From positions 62,001 to 126,000 of the forward strand of contig MWCT01000003.1 in the NCBI GenBank assembly GCA_002070185.1: a stretch of DNA of 64,000 nucleotides, read 5' to 3'. The translations under genes were made by a program, and so were the position numbers. The DNA comes from a candidate division BRC1 bacterium ADurb.Bin183 (GTDB lineage: Bacteria > Sumerlaeota > Sumerlaeia > MWCT01). The notes beneath the pieces are model-generated. The model was not told where the DNA came from. It saw only the letters and a list, made by a program, of their open reading frames with translations, and ran no database searches. This document shows, piece after piece, positions 8,901 through 17,296 of the stretch (position 1 is its first letter; every line of letters begins with the position of its first letter).

Positions 8901-10855
8901 GACGCGTTGTGCGCGCGCTGGATAAAAGCCCCGTGAGCGGCGCCAGCGTCCGCGTCGCCGGCGGCGAGCCCAACATGTTCGGCATGGACATGGACATCTT
9001 TGATTTTCGTCCCAAGGATTCAGCAAGTCTTTCAGACGAACAAGGTCAATTCACACTCGAAAATCTTACCGGCGGGTTGAAAAATATCGAGGCAAAAAAG
9101 GAAGGCTTCCTCAAAGGCAAAAAAAGCATATTCGTTCGCGAGGATGTCCCCAATGAACCCGTAGAGATAGAAATGGCACAAGGCGGAACGGTCTCAGGGC
9201 GCGTGATTTTGAAATCCTCCGGCGAGCCCCTCTCCGATGCCGAAATCACATTCGCCGGTCAGGGGTTGATTCCCGATATGGTGCCCTTTCTTGCCGCAAA
9301 TGTCAAAAGCGATAACGAAGGCAGATTCTCATTCAAAAACGTTCCCGCTGGCAAACAAACCCTCAAAGTCTCCCACAAGAGCGCCTCGCCCGCTATGGTG
9401 GAAAATATTGAAGTGAATGAGGGCGGCGAGCTGGACGTGGGCGACATCGCCCTTACCGCCGGCGGCAGCATCGCGGGCGTCGTGCTCGACTTGGGCGGCA
9501 AGCCTATCTCCGGCGCCTTCATCGTCGCCAACGCCTCAACCGGCATTTTCCATAACGCAACCAATGAGCAGGGCGAATACTCCATCAATGAACTTGCGCC
9601 CCAAACCTATACAGTCAGCGCCATGTTGAGCCATGATATGTTTTTTTGGGGTCAAACCGGCAACGTCCAACAACAGCAGGCGCTCGTGGAGGAAGGCAAG
9701 GTTACGGAACTGAATTTCACTATATCGCCGGGCTACAACCTCTCCGGACGAATCACGCAAAACAATAAACCCTACACAGATGCCACCCTCAATTATTCTT
9801 TGAACGACCCTTTGCAACCTATGCAAAATACGGGAAATATCCGCGCCAATTCCGACGGTCGCTATATTGTAAAAGAAATTCAACCGGGATTATATAACAT
9901 AAACGTCATGCGCGGGCAACAAAGACCCGGACAAATACCCATACCTGTTTTCACCGGCAGCGTTGAAGTCCGCAATGACACTGTGTATGATATTGAAATC
10001 CCGACTGCCAGCATCGAAGGACGCGTCATTGATTTCCAAACCGGCGAGCCTATTGCCGGCGCAAGCCTATCCATTATCCGAAGCACGGACGCCCAAACTC
10101 TGGAAGAGGTTGTCCGCACAGGACGATTTGGATTGTTCGGCGATTCGAGCGATTCGGATGGACGCTACCTGCTGGAAGATGTCCAAGATGGAGATTTGAC
10201 GGTATTCTGCCAACATGAAAAATACACTTATGAAAGACACTCAATGTCTATTACTGCGGGCGAAAAGATAACCAACGTTGATTTCCTATTAAAACCCGGA
10301 CTCGCCCTTTCGGGGAAAGGCGTTATGAAAATGGGCGGCGCGCCGATTGCCCGGCTGTTTATCAACATGCGGGATGCCGGCGGCGCAATGATTTACAACA
10401 GTTTCGTCCCAATGGCAAGCGATGGACAATTCACAATCACCGGTTTGAAGGAGGGCGATTACACCCTGAACGCATATCCTCAAAATGCCGCGCCGCTTTA
10501 CAATACGCGATGCGCAATCAAGGCGGGAACATCTAACAACGTTCTCCTCGAATTCTCACAAGGGGGAACGTTGATCGCCAACGTCGTCGGCGATGATGAC
10601 AAACCCGTTGCCAAAGCCAAAGTTGACATCATTGATTCAACAGGCAAGACACTTGAACTTCCCGCAACATTTGACAACATGATGGCTTATAATTCGCTTG
10701 CCTTCACAGATGAGAAGGGACGCCTCGAGCGCAAAAACATCCCCGCAGGCTCATACGCCGTCCGCGTTCAGGCGTTCAACTACAAGGATGAAACCGTTGA
10801 TGCGCGGATTGAAGAGGGAGAGCAAACCTTGAGCGCCATTAAATTGAGCCGTTAA
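5927..10855 (+). CDS. Giant membrane-anchored carboxypeptidase-regulatory-like repeat protein
   Basis: 1,642 residues. An N-terminal membrane helix (about residues 5-25) with no clear cleavage site is followed by a Pro/Ala/Thr-rich stalk (about 35-75). The rest is a run of about 15 or more beta-sandwich repeats of roughly 85-100 residues. Repeats show G-x-V-x-D-x-x-x-x-P-I-x-x-A, then T-D-x-x-G-x-F/Y, then L-x-P/A-G-x-Y, characteristic of the CarboxypepD_reg/CarbopepD_reg_2 (transthyretin-like) family, for example GGSIAGAVMDENGKPLPETE and GGTVRGIVLD-type starts. No enzyme domain is visible. The expected location is the inner membrane with a long periplasmic rod. The ribosome binding region AAGGATAAA precedes ATG 5927. 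The 3' end overlaps the convergent deacetylase gene by 17 bases. Function unknown; a scaffold or adhesion role is inferred only from architecture. Confidence 0.75.
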   Translation: MKKTIEIFLTLIILAILLWGGAVWYFKYQTLPQSEIKKPAAVKTPAPKPAPSDETQSSTQPTPTPAPTPAPAASPFSHFSGRFIDETGNPISDAEIRLYAKTDILFISIIKENELETSPTATVITDAEGRFAFDCLEPNTYFVEARRNQSHSLWLLHPLSFAAGKDFTGFDIPMPAGAPLKGAVLDAQSKPIAEADVFLFGDVYARKFFSRIKTDAHGEFQFPDAPRNTNLVLASKKAGYAYTFRTGLRIPAAETSGTIKLHLDEELSIKGAVFAPDGKPAEGAEIFCKFVPDNAEKFPVTLKSVKTLSDGLFEFHNLGAGRAYLSIIGTGEEKILSRIILIEKGKSPETLSLKLEQGRTVSGVVVDEEGTSQTKTRLYYFDITGHVVSAWTDAQGEFTLKGLGEGGIYIKALSADKPEIGKMLSADGRRERIVLKKGASIMGKIFRADNKQPIPLAIFSVRNHGECLTNSRGEFQYHYLSEDKTAYTSANAENLASKYGPILQLKPGSAHYGLDFALSNGGTVSGYVFDEGTNKPIIGAKVFCTIPDIEPVYTDENGHYKLTNMPEVDLMLSASAEGYSTAKEQLAHPKEGEELTKINFYLKKAAQISGVIKTKAGEPVCDAEVGAAWGRFSSLIKDFNNETAKSGSDGQYTLSDIPAEEPISLRAKHDDHAPTFLGPLYLKPGEKRQNVDFIMTEGGSIAGAVMDENGKPLPETEVAANRPTNKHIMSSFVDIASTMETAKFVSADEEGKYEIKHLAPGDYLVLARAKKTAKPQFVYDLKKNIVVVEEETTAGVNFKLKRAAALAGFIRDDTGKGIEGARIAAFQMNFEKPMMQFDSSKNDGAFRIDGLPAGGYMLTAEKRPHPQIMKTNVIAPNENLELIMESGGTIRGIVLDKKTKKPIADYKIIAEYASAGLMPGMGMNIERQNNRSQDVRNDTGTFEITGLKSGKYNLKVRAASYASGQKSGIKVESNKTVEGIVIDMDVGIAIKGRVVRALDKSPVSGASVRVAGGEPNMFGMDMDIFDFRPKDSASLSDEQGQFTLENLTGGLKNIEAKKEGFLKGKKSIFVREDVPNEPVEIEMAQGGTVSGRVILKSSGEPLSDAEITFAGQGLIPDMVPFLAANVKSDNEGRFSFKNVPAGKQTLKVSHKSASPAMVENIEVNEGGELDVGDIALTAGGSIAGVVLDLGGKPISGAFIVANASTGIFHNATNEQGEYSINELAPQTYTVSAMLSHDMFFWGQTGNVQQQQALVEEGKVTELNFTISPGYNLSGRITQNNKPYTDATLNYSLNDPLQPMQNTGNIRANSDGRYIVKEIQPGLYNINVMRGQQRPGQIPIPVFTGSVEVRNDTVYDIEIPTASIEGRVIDFQTGEPIAGASLSIIRSTDAQTLEEVVRTGRFGLFGDSSDSDGRYLLEDVQDGDLTVFCQHEKYTYERHSMSITAGEKITNVDFLLKPGLALSGKGVMKMGGAPIARLFINMRDAGGAMIYNSFVPMASDGQFTITGLKEGDYTLNAYPQNAAPLYNTRCAIKAGTSNNVLLEFSQGGTLIANVVGDDDKPVAKAKVDIIDSTGKTLELPATFDNMMAYNSLAFTDEKGRLERKNIPAGSYAVRVQAFNYKDETVDARIEEGEQTLSAIKLSR

Positions 10856-11768
10856 AACGCCGCAGATAATCCCGAGCGCGCTGAACGTCAAAGTTGCCGG
10901 CGATATAATCTATAATACGCTCCGCAAAGGCGAGTTTATTTTCAATCGGCTGGTTAAAAAAAGACGCGCCGCGGCGCGATGGCACAAGCATCAAATGCCG
11001 AGCATCCACAAAATCAACCCCGTGAAAAAGATATAAAAGCGGAATGCCGCGCCGCAAATAGCCGTCCGCGCACCGTCGGAAATAATCAAACCCGCGCAAA
11101 AAAGCGACGCCAAAATGAAAGGGCAGCCGCAAAATCGGCGAAACGCTCACAGGGAATTCCCACAAATCCGCCGCCTTAACCCGATGCGGCGCAAGCAGTT
11201 TTAACCCGCCCGCAAATGTCCCGTATTGCCTTTTGCCGCTGAATATCCGCCCGCTGATGTAAGCATCCATCAACCTCATCGCCCCGCCCCACCAAGTCGG
11301 AAAGATTGATGAATCATAAAGAAATCCCAATTCAGCCGCCGCGTGCAAAACCCTCGCATCGGCATCATATCCCGGCGAGCGAAACCCGACAGGATAATGC
11401 TCTTTCCCCCATCCGCCTTTTTCCAAAAGGCTGGTAATTGCTGATTGGGCTTTGGAAATATTATCTCGGATTTCCAATTCGGAAAGACGCGTCAGACCCA
11501 GCGTGTGGTCAAATGAGTGATTGCCGATTTCATGACCGGCTTTTGCAATTTGTCCAATAACGGGCGCCTTCGCCGCAACTTGAGCGTCCCGCCCAACCAC
11601 AAAAAAAGAGGCGGGAACCCCCTTGCGGCGGAACAATTCAAGAAAGCGCAAAACGCCCTCTTCATAAACAGGGTCGCGCTCGATATAATCATCTTCGGGC
11701 AGTCCGTAACATTTACGAACCGCCCAAATGCCATCAAGGTCTATCTGGATAAAAGCGGCGGGATTCAA
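10839..11768 (-). CDS. Polysaccharide deacetylase (NodB-homology) family protein
   Basis: The 309-residue protein starts with IQIDLDGIW, the Asp-rich first motif of NodB-type deacetylases, and has GHEIGNHSFDHT, the metal-binding H-x3-H second motif, followed by VGFRSPGYD, the third motif. These support a metal-dependent N- or O-deacetylase acting on a carbohydrate. No signal peptide is present, so it may be cytoplasmic, as are deacetylases that act on lipid-linked sugars or nucleotide-sugar-derived intermediates. The start is TTG 11768, chosen because GGGAGA lies 5 bases upstream and because the first motif begins at residue 8. It is 26 bases downstream of acyP and probably co-transcribed with it. 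Substrate unknown; the LAB_N/GT39 genes nearby on the other strand make an envelope glycan plausible. Confidence 0.8.
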   Translation of the reverse strand: MNPAAFIQIDLDGIWAVRKCYGLPEDDYIERDPVYEEGVLRFLELFRRKGVPASFFVVGRDAQVAAKAPVIGQIAKAGHEIGNHSFDHTLGLTRLSELEIRDNISKAQSAITSLLEKGGWGKEHYPVGFRSPGYDADARVLHAAAELGFLYDSSIFPTWWGGAMRLMDAYISGRIFSGKRQYGTFAGGLKLLAPHRVKAADLWEFPVSVSPILRLPFHFGVAFLRGFDYFRRCADGYLRRGIPLLYLFHGVDFVDARHLMLVPSRRGASFFNQPIENKLAFAERIIDYIAGNFDVQRARDYLRRFNGSI

Positions 11769-11794
11769 AAAAATCTCCCAATTTTTTTAATCGC

Positions 11795-12067
11795 TCATGT
11801 TTCAAGTGTGAACGTGCGATAACCCTTCTCATCGTCGAACCATTCCGTCTCTACGTTTTTGACTTTGGCGCATATAGGACCTCTGCCTAAATCCTCAATT
11901 AATTGCTCCAACATTAGCTTGTCGCCTTCCGCCTCAACTTCCACATCCCCGTCAAAGCAATTGCGCACATATCCGCGCAGCCCGTATGCGGTCGCCTTGC
12001 GAATGACAAAATAACGGAAGCCCACGCCTTGCACAATGCCGCTCACCCTTGCCATGATTCGACTCAT
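11795..12067 (-). CDS. acyP: Acylphosphatase
   Basis: At 90 residues this is the standard length. It contains the acyl-phosphate loop GIVQGVGFRYFV with the catalytic Arg, and the strand GYVRNCFDGDVEVEAEG with the catalytic Asn. Acylphosphatases hydrolyse carboxyl-phosphate bonds such as acetyl phosphate or 1,3-bisphosphoglycerate in the cytoplasm. AGGAGT lies 6 bases upstream of ATG 12067. The deacetylase gene follows closely on the same strand. Confidence 0.95.
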   Translation of the reverse strand: MSRIMARVSGIVQGVGFRYFVIRKATAYGLRGYVRNCFDGDVEVEAEGDKLMLEQLIEDLGRGPICAKVKNVETEWFDDEKGYRTFTLET

Positions 12068-12245
12068 TTTGAACTCCTCTTCACAGGCAAATTAGCATGA
12101 TGATAATCGCAATCGTTCCCCGCGCGGGTCAAGCAATATCGCCCGTTCTAAATCAATCAAACGCTTGCGCCGCAATGGCGGCAACCTTTCCTCCGAACCG
12201 CCAATCCCCGCCCGCGTTTTATCTCAATTATTGCGTCATCAATCC

Positions 12246-12275
12246 TTGACATAAATCCAGCGCATTTTCTATGCA
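12246..12275 (+). promoter_or_regulatory. Candidate promoter of the alanine racemase gene
   Basis: A perfect TTGACA (12246-12251) is followed after 18 bases by TATGCA (12270-12275), a weak -10 match. It lies 40 bases before ATG 12316 in the 250-base region between divergent acyP and alr. Apart from this the region shows only a short GC-rich hairpin near 12165-12185. Confidence 0.35.
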
Positions 12276-12315
12276 TCCGATTAATTCTATTATTTTGCTC
12301 TGTCAGGAAAAACTC

Positions 12316-13437
12316 ATGATAATTTATCGCCCGACAATCGCCGCAATTTCGCTCGATGCCGTCAAACACAATATCCAAGCCATTCAAAAAAAAGTCGGCG
12401 CCGCATGCCAAGTTATGGCAGTGGTCAAGGCAAACGCCTACGGTCACGGCATGGCGCAGGTGGCGCAGGCATCGCTGGAAGCAGGCGCGGCGCGGATTGG
12501 AGTTGCCACAGTGGATGAGGCGGCGATTCTTCGCGATTTAAAAATCAAGGCGCCCATCCTTGTCATGGGACCCGCGCTCCTTGAACACGCGGAGTTCTTT
12601 ATAGCCAGAAACATCTCAGCCGCCGTCGGCTCGATAGAAGCAGCGCGCGCTTTCGGACGCGCGGCGCGCAAACTCGGCAAAAAGGCGCGCATCCACATCA
12701 AAACGGATACAGGCATGGGACGCTTTGGATTCTGGTGGGAAAACCTCGCCGCCCTCCTTCCCGAAATCAAAAAAATTCGCGGACTTCATCTTGAAGGATG
12801 CTTTACCCATTTTGCAACATCGGACATCGCCGATTACGCCTACACTAAATGGCAGCATGAAAATTTCAAAAAATTGCTCGATTCTGCCGCGCGGCAAAAG
12901 ATTCGCTTTGATATCATACACGCCGCAAATTCCGGCGCTATCATGCAACACCCGGAAACATATCACGACTGCGTCCGCGCAGGCGTCATGCTCTACGGCA
13001 TGCTCCCCGACCAAAAAACCAAGCCCACTGTCCCCATTAAACCTGTGATGACCTTGACCACGCGTCTGGTGGAAATCCGCCAACATCCCAAAGGGCGCTG
13101 CATCAGCTACGGCTGCACATGGCAGACGCCGCGCGCCTCGCGCATCGGCATCCTGCCCATCGGCTATGGCGACGGATATTCCCGTAAATTCTCCAACAAA
13201 GGACAGGTTCTCATCCGCGGACGCCGCGCCCCGATTGTCGGACGCGTCTGCATGGATCAGACGCTTGTTGATTTGAGCGCCATCCCCGAGGCGCAAATCG
13301 GCGACCGCGTCCTCCTTTGGGGCGAAAACGAACTCGGCGTCCTAAAAGTGGAAGAAGCCGCCAAATGGATGGGCACAATCACATACGAAGTTACCTGCGC
13401 GCTCGGCGCCCGCATCCCAAGAGTGTATATCAAATAG
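12316..13437 (+). CDS. alr: Alanine racemase
   Basis: The enzyme interconverts L- and D-alanine for peptidoglycan using PLP. The 373-residue product has the PLP-lysine motif VVKANAYGHG (Lys38). It also has the second catalytic base Tyr265 in ISYGC, at the same number as in the Geobacillus enzyme, and the active-site strands LPIGYGDGY and VGRVCMDQ. The frame is open from 12271, but ATG 12316 is preferred because AGGAAAA precedes it and because homologues begin near the YRPT...I-L-A strand. It stands alone: acyP is divergent upstream and the secretion operon follows after 250 bases. Confidence 0.95.
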   Translation: MIIYRPTIAAISLDAVKHNIQAIQKKVGAACQVMAVVKANAYGHGMAQVAQASLEAGAARIGVATVDEAAILRDLKIKAPILVMGPALLEHAEFFIARNISAAVGSIEAARAFGRAARKLGKKARIHIKTDTGMGRFGFWWENLAALLPEIKKIRGLHLEGCFTHFATSDIADYAYTKWQHENFKKLLDSAARQKIRFDIIHAANSGAIMQHPETYHDCVRAGVMLYGMLPDQKTKPTVPIKPVMTLTTRLVEIRQHPKGRCISYGCTWQTPRASRIGILPIGYGDGYSRKFSNKGQVLIRGRRAPIVGRVCMDQTLVDLSAIPEAQIGDRVLLWGENELGVLKVEEAAKWMGTITYEVTCALGARIPRVYIK

Positions 13438-13459
13438 AACAAGCAACCGCACCGCAATT

Positions 13460-13486
13460 TCACAAATCGAATTGTGAGATCACAAT
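13460..13486. promoter_or_regulatory. Palindromic operator-like site upstream of the secretion operon
   Basis: ATTGTGAGATCACAAT (13471-13486) has 7-base arms that are perfectly complementary around a 2-base centre. A third half-site, TCACAA, lies at 13460-13465. It has the form of a helix-turn-helix regulator site, and no T-run follows, so it is not a terminator. It sits 34 bases after the alr stop and about 200 bases before gspE. The regulator is unknown. Confidence 0.35.
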
Positions 13487-13521
13487 CATCAAATCGCCGA
13501 TGGAAAATATATTTTTCAAAT

Positions 13522-13567
13522 TCGGCGCAAATGCCAAACATTTTACCCATCCGCCGAGTTATTTTTT
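13522..13567 (+). terminator. Possible terminator after alr
   Basis: TCGGCG (13522-13527) pairs with CGCCGA (13552-13557), with additional partial pairing CAAATG/CATTTT inside, and is followed by a T-rich run at 13562-13567. The loop is large and asymmetric, so the call is weak. Confidence 0.3.
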
Positions 13568-13597
13568 GTAGATTCAACGTTTTCAAATGCTAAAACT

Positions 13598-13629
13598 TTG
13601 CCGCATATCCAGCCTGATTCTGGTATGAT
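13598..13629 (+). promoter_or_regulatory. Candidate promoter of the type II secretion operon
   Basis: An extended -10 element TGGTATGAT (TATGAT at 13624-13629) lies about 60 bases before gspE. A TTGCCG 20 bases upstream is a poor -35, but extended -10 promoters tolerate this. It is the only convincing -10 in the gap. Confidence 0.4.
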
Positions 13630-13687
13630 TCTGGCATATATGAAATTGTCGTATTGGAATTTATAAAAAACACGAGGCTTTTATGGC

Positions 13688-15427
13688 ATGAAACATACCA
13701 CCGAACTCCCTCTGGGGCAGATTCTTGTCAATAACGGCAAACTCGACCCCGATGATTTGGAAATGGCGCTGCGCGAACATCGAAAAACCGGCGAGCGCAT
13801 CGGAGAGATTCTCGTCAAGATGAACCTTGTCAGCATCGAAGATGTGCTCAAAGGCGTCGCCTTCCAACTTGCCATGCCGTATATCAAACTTAGCGAGATT
13901 AAAATCCCCAAAGAGGTTATCGAACGCATCCCCGCCAAACTCGCCACACACTATAACCTCATCCCCGTCGAGATGAGCGAAGGCATCCTCCGCGTTGCCG
14001 TCAGCGATCCGCTGGATATCCACACGTTGGACGACTTGCGGATGCTCCTTAAAGTGGAAGTCGAACCTATCGTCAGCGCGCCAAAAGAAATCGAAGACGC
14101 CATCCGCAAATATTACGGAATCGGCGCGGAGACCGTCGAAGAGATGATGGATGAAAGCGCCGCCACCCAGTCTGTGGAGGTGGAAACGCACGACATCGAG
14201 GACATAGACGAAATGGCTGAGGACGCCTCTATCGTCCGATTTGTGAATCAGATTATCAGCGAGGCATTCCGCGACCGCGCCACAGACATCCACATCGAGC
14301 CGCTGGAAAATGAACTCCGCATCCGCTACCGCATTGACGGCGTGCTTTATGAGGCGGCAATCCCGCCCGCCATCCGCCGATTCCAAAACGCCATCATCTC
14401 CCGCGTTAAAATTATGGCGGATATGAACATCGCCGAACGCCGCCTCCCGCAGGACGGCAAGATAAAAGTCAAAATGGGCGAAACAGATTACGACCTCCGC
14501 GTCTCCTCCGTGCCCACGCCCTACGGCGAATCCATCGCCATCCGCATCCTCTCCCGCGACTCCGAACTGTGCACGCTCGATAAACTCGGCTTCGACCCGG
14601 AGCATATCAAAATCCTGCGCGAATTGATTTTGAAACCCCACGGCATCATCCTCATCACCGGACCAACAGGAAGCGGCAAATCAACCACCCTTTACGCCGC
14701 CCTTTCTGAAATCAATTCCGTAGATAAAAAAATCATCACCATCGAAGACCCGATTGAATACCGCATACCCGGCGTCACACAGATTCAGGTCGTCCCGCAA
14801 ATCGGACTCACATTCGCCCGAATCCTCAGAACGCTCCTCCGCCAAGACCCGGACGTCATGATGGTGGGAGAAATCCGCGACCAAGAAACAGCAGAAATCA
14901 CCATACGCACCGCCCTCACAGGACACTTAGTCTTCTCCACCATCCACACCAACGACGCCTGCGGAGCGGTAACACGCCTGCTGGATATGGGCATCGAACC
15001 GTTCCTCGTCTCCTCATCGGTGGAAGGGCTCATCGCCCAACGCCTCGTGCGCGTCCTATGCCCCGAATGCAAAGCGCCCTATACCCCGCGCACGGAACTC
15101 ATTGAGCGTCTGAACACACGGCGCGAAGACATCTCCGACGCCACATTCTTCCGCCCCGTCGGATGCGAAAAATGCCGCTACACCGGCTACCACGGGCGCA
15201 CCGCTGTTTATGAACTTATCAAATTAAACGAAACCTTCCGCCGCCTTATCATCAAACGAGAACCTGCAAACGTCCTGCGCATAGAAGCCATGAAAGACGG
15301 CATGAAACCTATACGGCTGGACGGCTGGCACAAAGTCAAACATGGCATCACAACAACAGACGAGGTTATGCGCGTGACTATGGAGGATGAATTCGATTCA
15401 CCAGACATGGAAGAAAAAACTCAATAA
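13688..15427 (+). CDS. gspE: Type II secretion / type IV pilus assembly ATPase GspE
   Basis: The 579-residue product has an MshEN/T2SSE N-terminal domain (about 10-150, with QILVNNGKL and GEILVKM) and a hexameric secretion ATPase domain. Walker A is GPTGSGKST at 325-333. A Walker B-type segment (389-398) contains VGEIRD, and the aspartate box is present (RATDIHIEP-like, DRATDIHIEP). A zinc-binding tetracysteine is formed by Cys458, Cys461, Cys493 and Cys496, as in GspE and PilB. It powers pseudopilus extension at the inner membrane. It is the first gene of the operon; gspF starts 24 bases later. The pseudopilin and GspK/L genes downstream favour secretion over a pilus, although the boundary is not sharp in non-proteobacteria. 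Confidence 0.93.
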   Translation: MKHTTELPLGQILVNNGKLDPDDLEMALREHRKTGERIGEILVKMNLVSIEDVLKGVAFQLAMPYIKLSEIKIPKEVIERIPAKLATHYNLIPVEMSEGILRVAVSDPLDIHTLDDLRMLLKVEVEPIVSAPKEIEDAIRKYYGIGAETVEEMMDESAATQSVEVETHDIEDIDEMAEDASIVRFVNQIISEAFRDRATDIHIEPLENELRIRYRIDGVLYEAAIPPAIRRFQNAIISRVKIMADMNIAERRLPQDGKIKVKMGETDYDLRVSSVPTPYGESIAIRILSRDSELCTLDKLGFDPEHIKILRELILKPHGIILITGPTGSGKSTTLYAALSEINSVDKKIITIEDPIEYRIPGVTQIQVVPQIGLTFARILRTLLRQDPDVMMVGEIRDQETAEITIRTALTGHLVFSTIHTNDACGAVTRLLDMGIEPFLVSSSVEGLIAQRLVRVLCPECKAPYTPRTELIERLNTRREDISDATFFRPVGCEKCRYTGYHGRTAVYELIKLNETFRRLIIKREPANVLRIEAMKDGMKPIRLDGWHKVKHGITTTDEVMRVTMEDEFDSPDMEEKTQ

Positions 15428-15451
15428 CCGATTAGGAGGCGTTAACCGCTC

Positions 15452-16678
15452 ATGCCGATTTTCACTTACAAAGCCAAAGACACAAAAGGCGAAACCATTC
15501 AAGGCTCTATGGAAGCCGATACGCAGGCGATTGTCATCAATCGTCTCCAATCTATGGGATTTTTCCCGCTTATGGTTCAGGCGGATCTGTCAGCAAAGAA
15601 AAAAACAAGCGGATTGAACCGCATCTTCCGCGCGCGCATCAAAAACACCGACCTCACATCGTTCAACCGCCAGCTATCCGACCTGATTTCCGCCGGCATC
15701 CCGCTTGTCAAAGCGCTGACCATCATCGTCAATCAAACCGCCAACGAAAGCCTCCGCGAAATTGTCGCCACAGTTAGCAGCGATGTCCAAGGCGGCGACA
15801 CCCTTGCCGCCGCGCTTTCCAAACATCCAGCGGTTTTTTCCAAACTATATTGCGCTATGGTCAAAGCGGGCGAAACGGGCGGCATGCTCGATGCCATTTT
15901 GGAGCGCCTTGCAGAATTTTCCGAAACGGAAGATGAAATCAAAAGCAAAATCAAATCCGCTATGGCATACCCGGCGATTATGCTCGTTGCCGGCATGGGC
16001 GCGATTGTCATCCTGACAACGGTCGTCATTCCAAAAATTATGGCAATCTTCAAAGACTTGAATCAGGCGCTGCCGGGCATCACCCAGCTCCTTATCAACA
16101 TCATAGATTTCTTCAGTTCCTATTGGTATATGATTATCGGCGGCGGCATCGTCGGCGGCATCATCATTTATAAATTCCTTCACACAGACGAGGGCAAAAC
16201 ATATTGGCACACACTGCAAATTAAAATACCGATGGTCGGCAATGTGATAGTCAAACGCGAAGTCGCCCGATTCGCGCGAACGCTCGGCTCCCTTCTCAAA
16301 AACGGCGTCTCCATACTCTCCTCGTTGGAAATCACGCGCGAAGTCATGGCAAACAAACTCGTGCAGGCGGAGATTATCAAAGTTTCGGAAAACATCACAC
16401 AAGGCTCCGGCATAGCCGCGCCGCTCAAAGGCAGCAAAATCTTCCCCTCCGTTGTCGTGAACATGGTCGCCATCGGCGAGGAGACCGGTCGCCTTCACGA
16501 TGTGCTGCTTCGCATCGCCTCATCTTATGAATTGCAAGTTGACCGCTCCATTAAAACGCTGACCTCCCTCATCGAACCGCTGATTATTCTCCTGATGGGC
16601 GCGGTCGTGGGATTCGTGGTTATCGCCATGCTCCTGCCCATCTTCACCATAGACCCCACAAAAGACACCGGCATGTGA
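15452..16678 (+). CDS. gspF: Type II secretion inner-membrane platform protein GspF
   Basis: 408 residues, the usual GspF/PilC length. The start MPIFTYKAKDTKGETIQG is the canonical GspF N-terminus. Two T2SSF four-helix domains follow (about 70-195 and 270-400), each before a transmembrane helix, with the conserved L-x-x-G-x-x-L-x-x-(A/S)-L patterns (SAGIPLVKAL and KNGVSILSSL) and GEETGRL. It forms the membrane platform bound by GspE. AGGAGG at 15434-15439 precedes the ATG. Confidence 0.93.
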   Translation: MPIFTYKAKDTKGETIQGSMEADTQAIVINRLQSMGFFPLMVQADLSAKKKTSGLNRIFRARIKNTDLTSFNRQLSDLISAGIPLVKALTIIVNQTANESLREIVATVSSDVQGGDTLAAALSKHPAVFSKLYCAMVKAGETGGMLDAILERLAEFSETEDEIKSKIKSAMAYPAIMLVAGMGAIVILTTVVIPKIMAIFKDLNQALPGITQLLINIIDFFSSYWYMIIGGGIVGGIIIYKFLHTDEGKTYWHTLQIKIPMVGNVIVKREVARFARTLGSLLKNGVSILSSLEITREVMANKLVQAEIIKVSENITQGSGIAAPLKGSKIFPSVVVNMVAIGEETGRLHDVLLRIASSYELQVDRSIKTLTSLIEPLIILLMGAVVGFVVIAMLLPIFTIDPTKDTGM

Positions 16679-16701
16679 GTTTTGGAAAGGCGCGTTTCAA
16701 G

Positions 16702-17295
16702 ATGCGGAAGATGATAGAACGAAATAAACATATCGCGGCGGATAATACGGGAATGACGCTCATCGAAACTATGATTGTCGTCGTGATTCTCTCCACGCTG
16801 CTCATCTTTGCCGTCCCCAATATGCGCGGGCTGCATGAGCGGAACAAATTAATCACCGCCTCCCGACAAATCGCCGGACTAATCCGCTACGCCCGCGCCG
16901 AAGCCATCACCGGCGAACGCGAGATTGAACTCAATATTGACATAGCCAACCACGAATATAATCTCGACCTCAAAAAATACGCCAGAGTTCTCGGCTCCGG
17001 CGACCGCAAGGCGCAAAAGCCCGAAAGGATTGAGGAGACGCATGAACTGCCGCAATTTGTCTTTTTCAAAAAAGTGGAAACAGAAGACGACCCAGACGGA
17101 CGCGAAAAGGAAACCACGCTCACCTTTTATCCTGACGGCTCGGCAACAGGCGCGCGGATTATCCTCGAAAATATAACCCCGCGCAGCAAAACACCATCCT
17201 TCATGTCCGTCGAAATCTCCCGCGCGACCGCGCTGCCCGATGTGCGCAAACTCTCCGCCAGCGAAATGGGACTGCCCGTCGAGGAGGAGGATTAA
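16702..17295 (+). CDS. gspH: GspH-like pseudopilin
   Basis: 197 residues from ATG 16702, which has GGAAAGG 11 bases upstream. A GTG at 16675 overlapping the gspF stop (GTGA) is the alternative start. A type III prepilin signal is seen, cleaved between Gly and Met of TGMTLIE, then a hydrophobic helix VVVILSTLLIFAVPN with the conserved Glu at position 5. The next segment, SRQIAGLIRYARAEAI, is typical of GspH/FimT minor pseudopilins and not of the short major pseudopilin GspG. GspH caps or primes the pseudopilus. Cleavage would need a prepilin peptidase, which is not in this window. Confidence 0.8.
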   Translation: MRKMIERNKHIAADNTGMTLIETMIVVVILSTLLIFAVPNMRGLHERNKLITASRQIAGLIRYARAEAITGEREIELNIDIANHEYNLDLKKYARVLGSGDRKAQKPERIEETHELPQFVFFKKVETEDDPDGREKETTLTFYPDGSATGARIILENITPRSKTPSFMSVEISRATALPDVRKLSASEMGLPVEEED

Positions 17296-17296
17296 A

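Noticed and set aside
12616-13296. Minus-strand 226-codon frame inside alr
   Set aside because: Shadow of alr; no ribosome binding site or domain.
16675-16701. GTG start for gspH overlapping the gspF stop
   Set aside because: No ribosome binding site precedes it, while ATG 16702 has GGAAAGG; kept only as an alternative.
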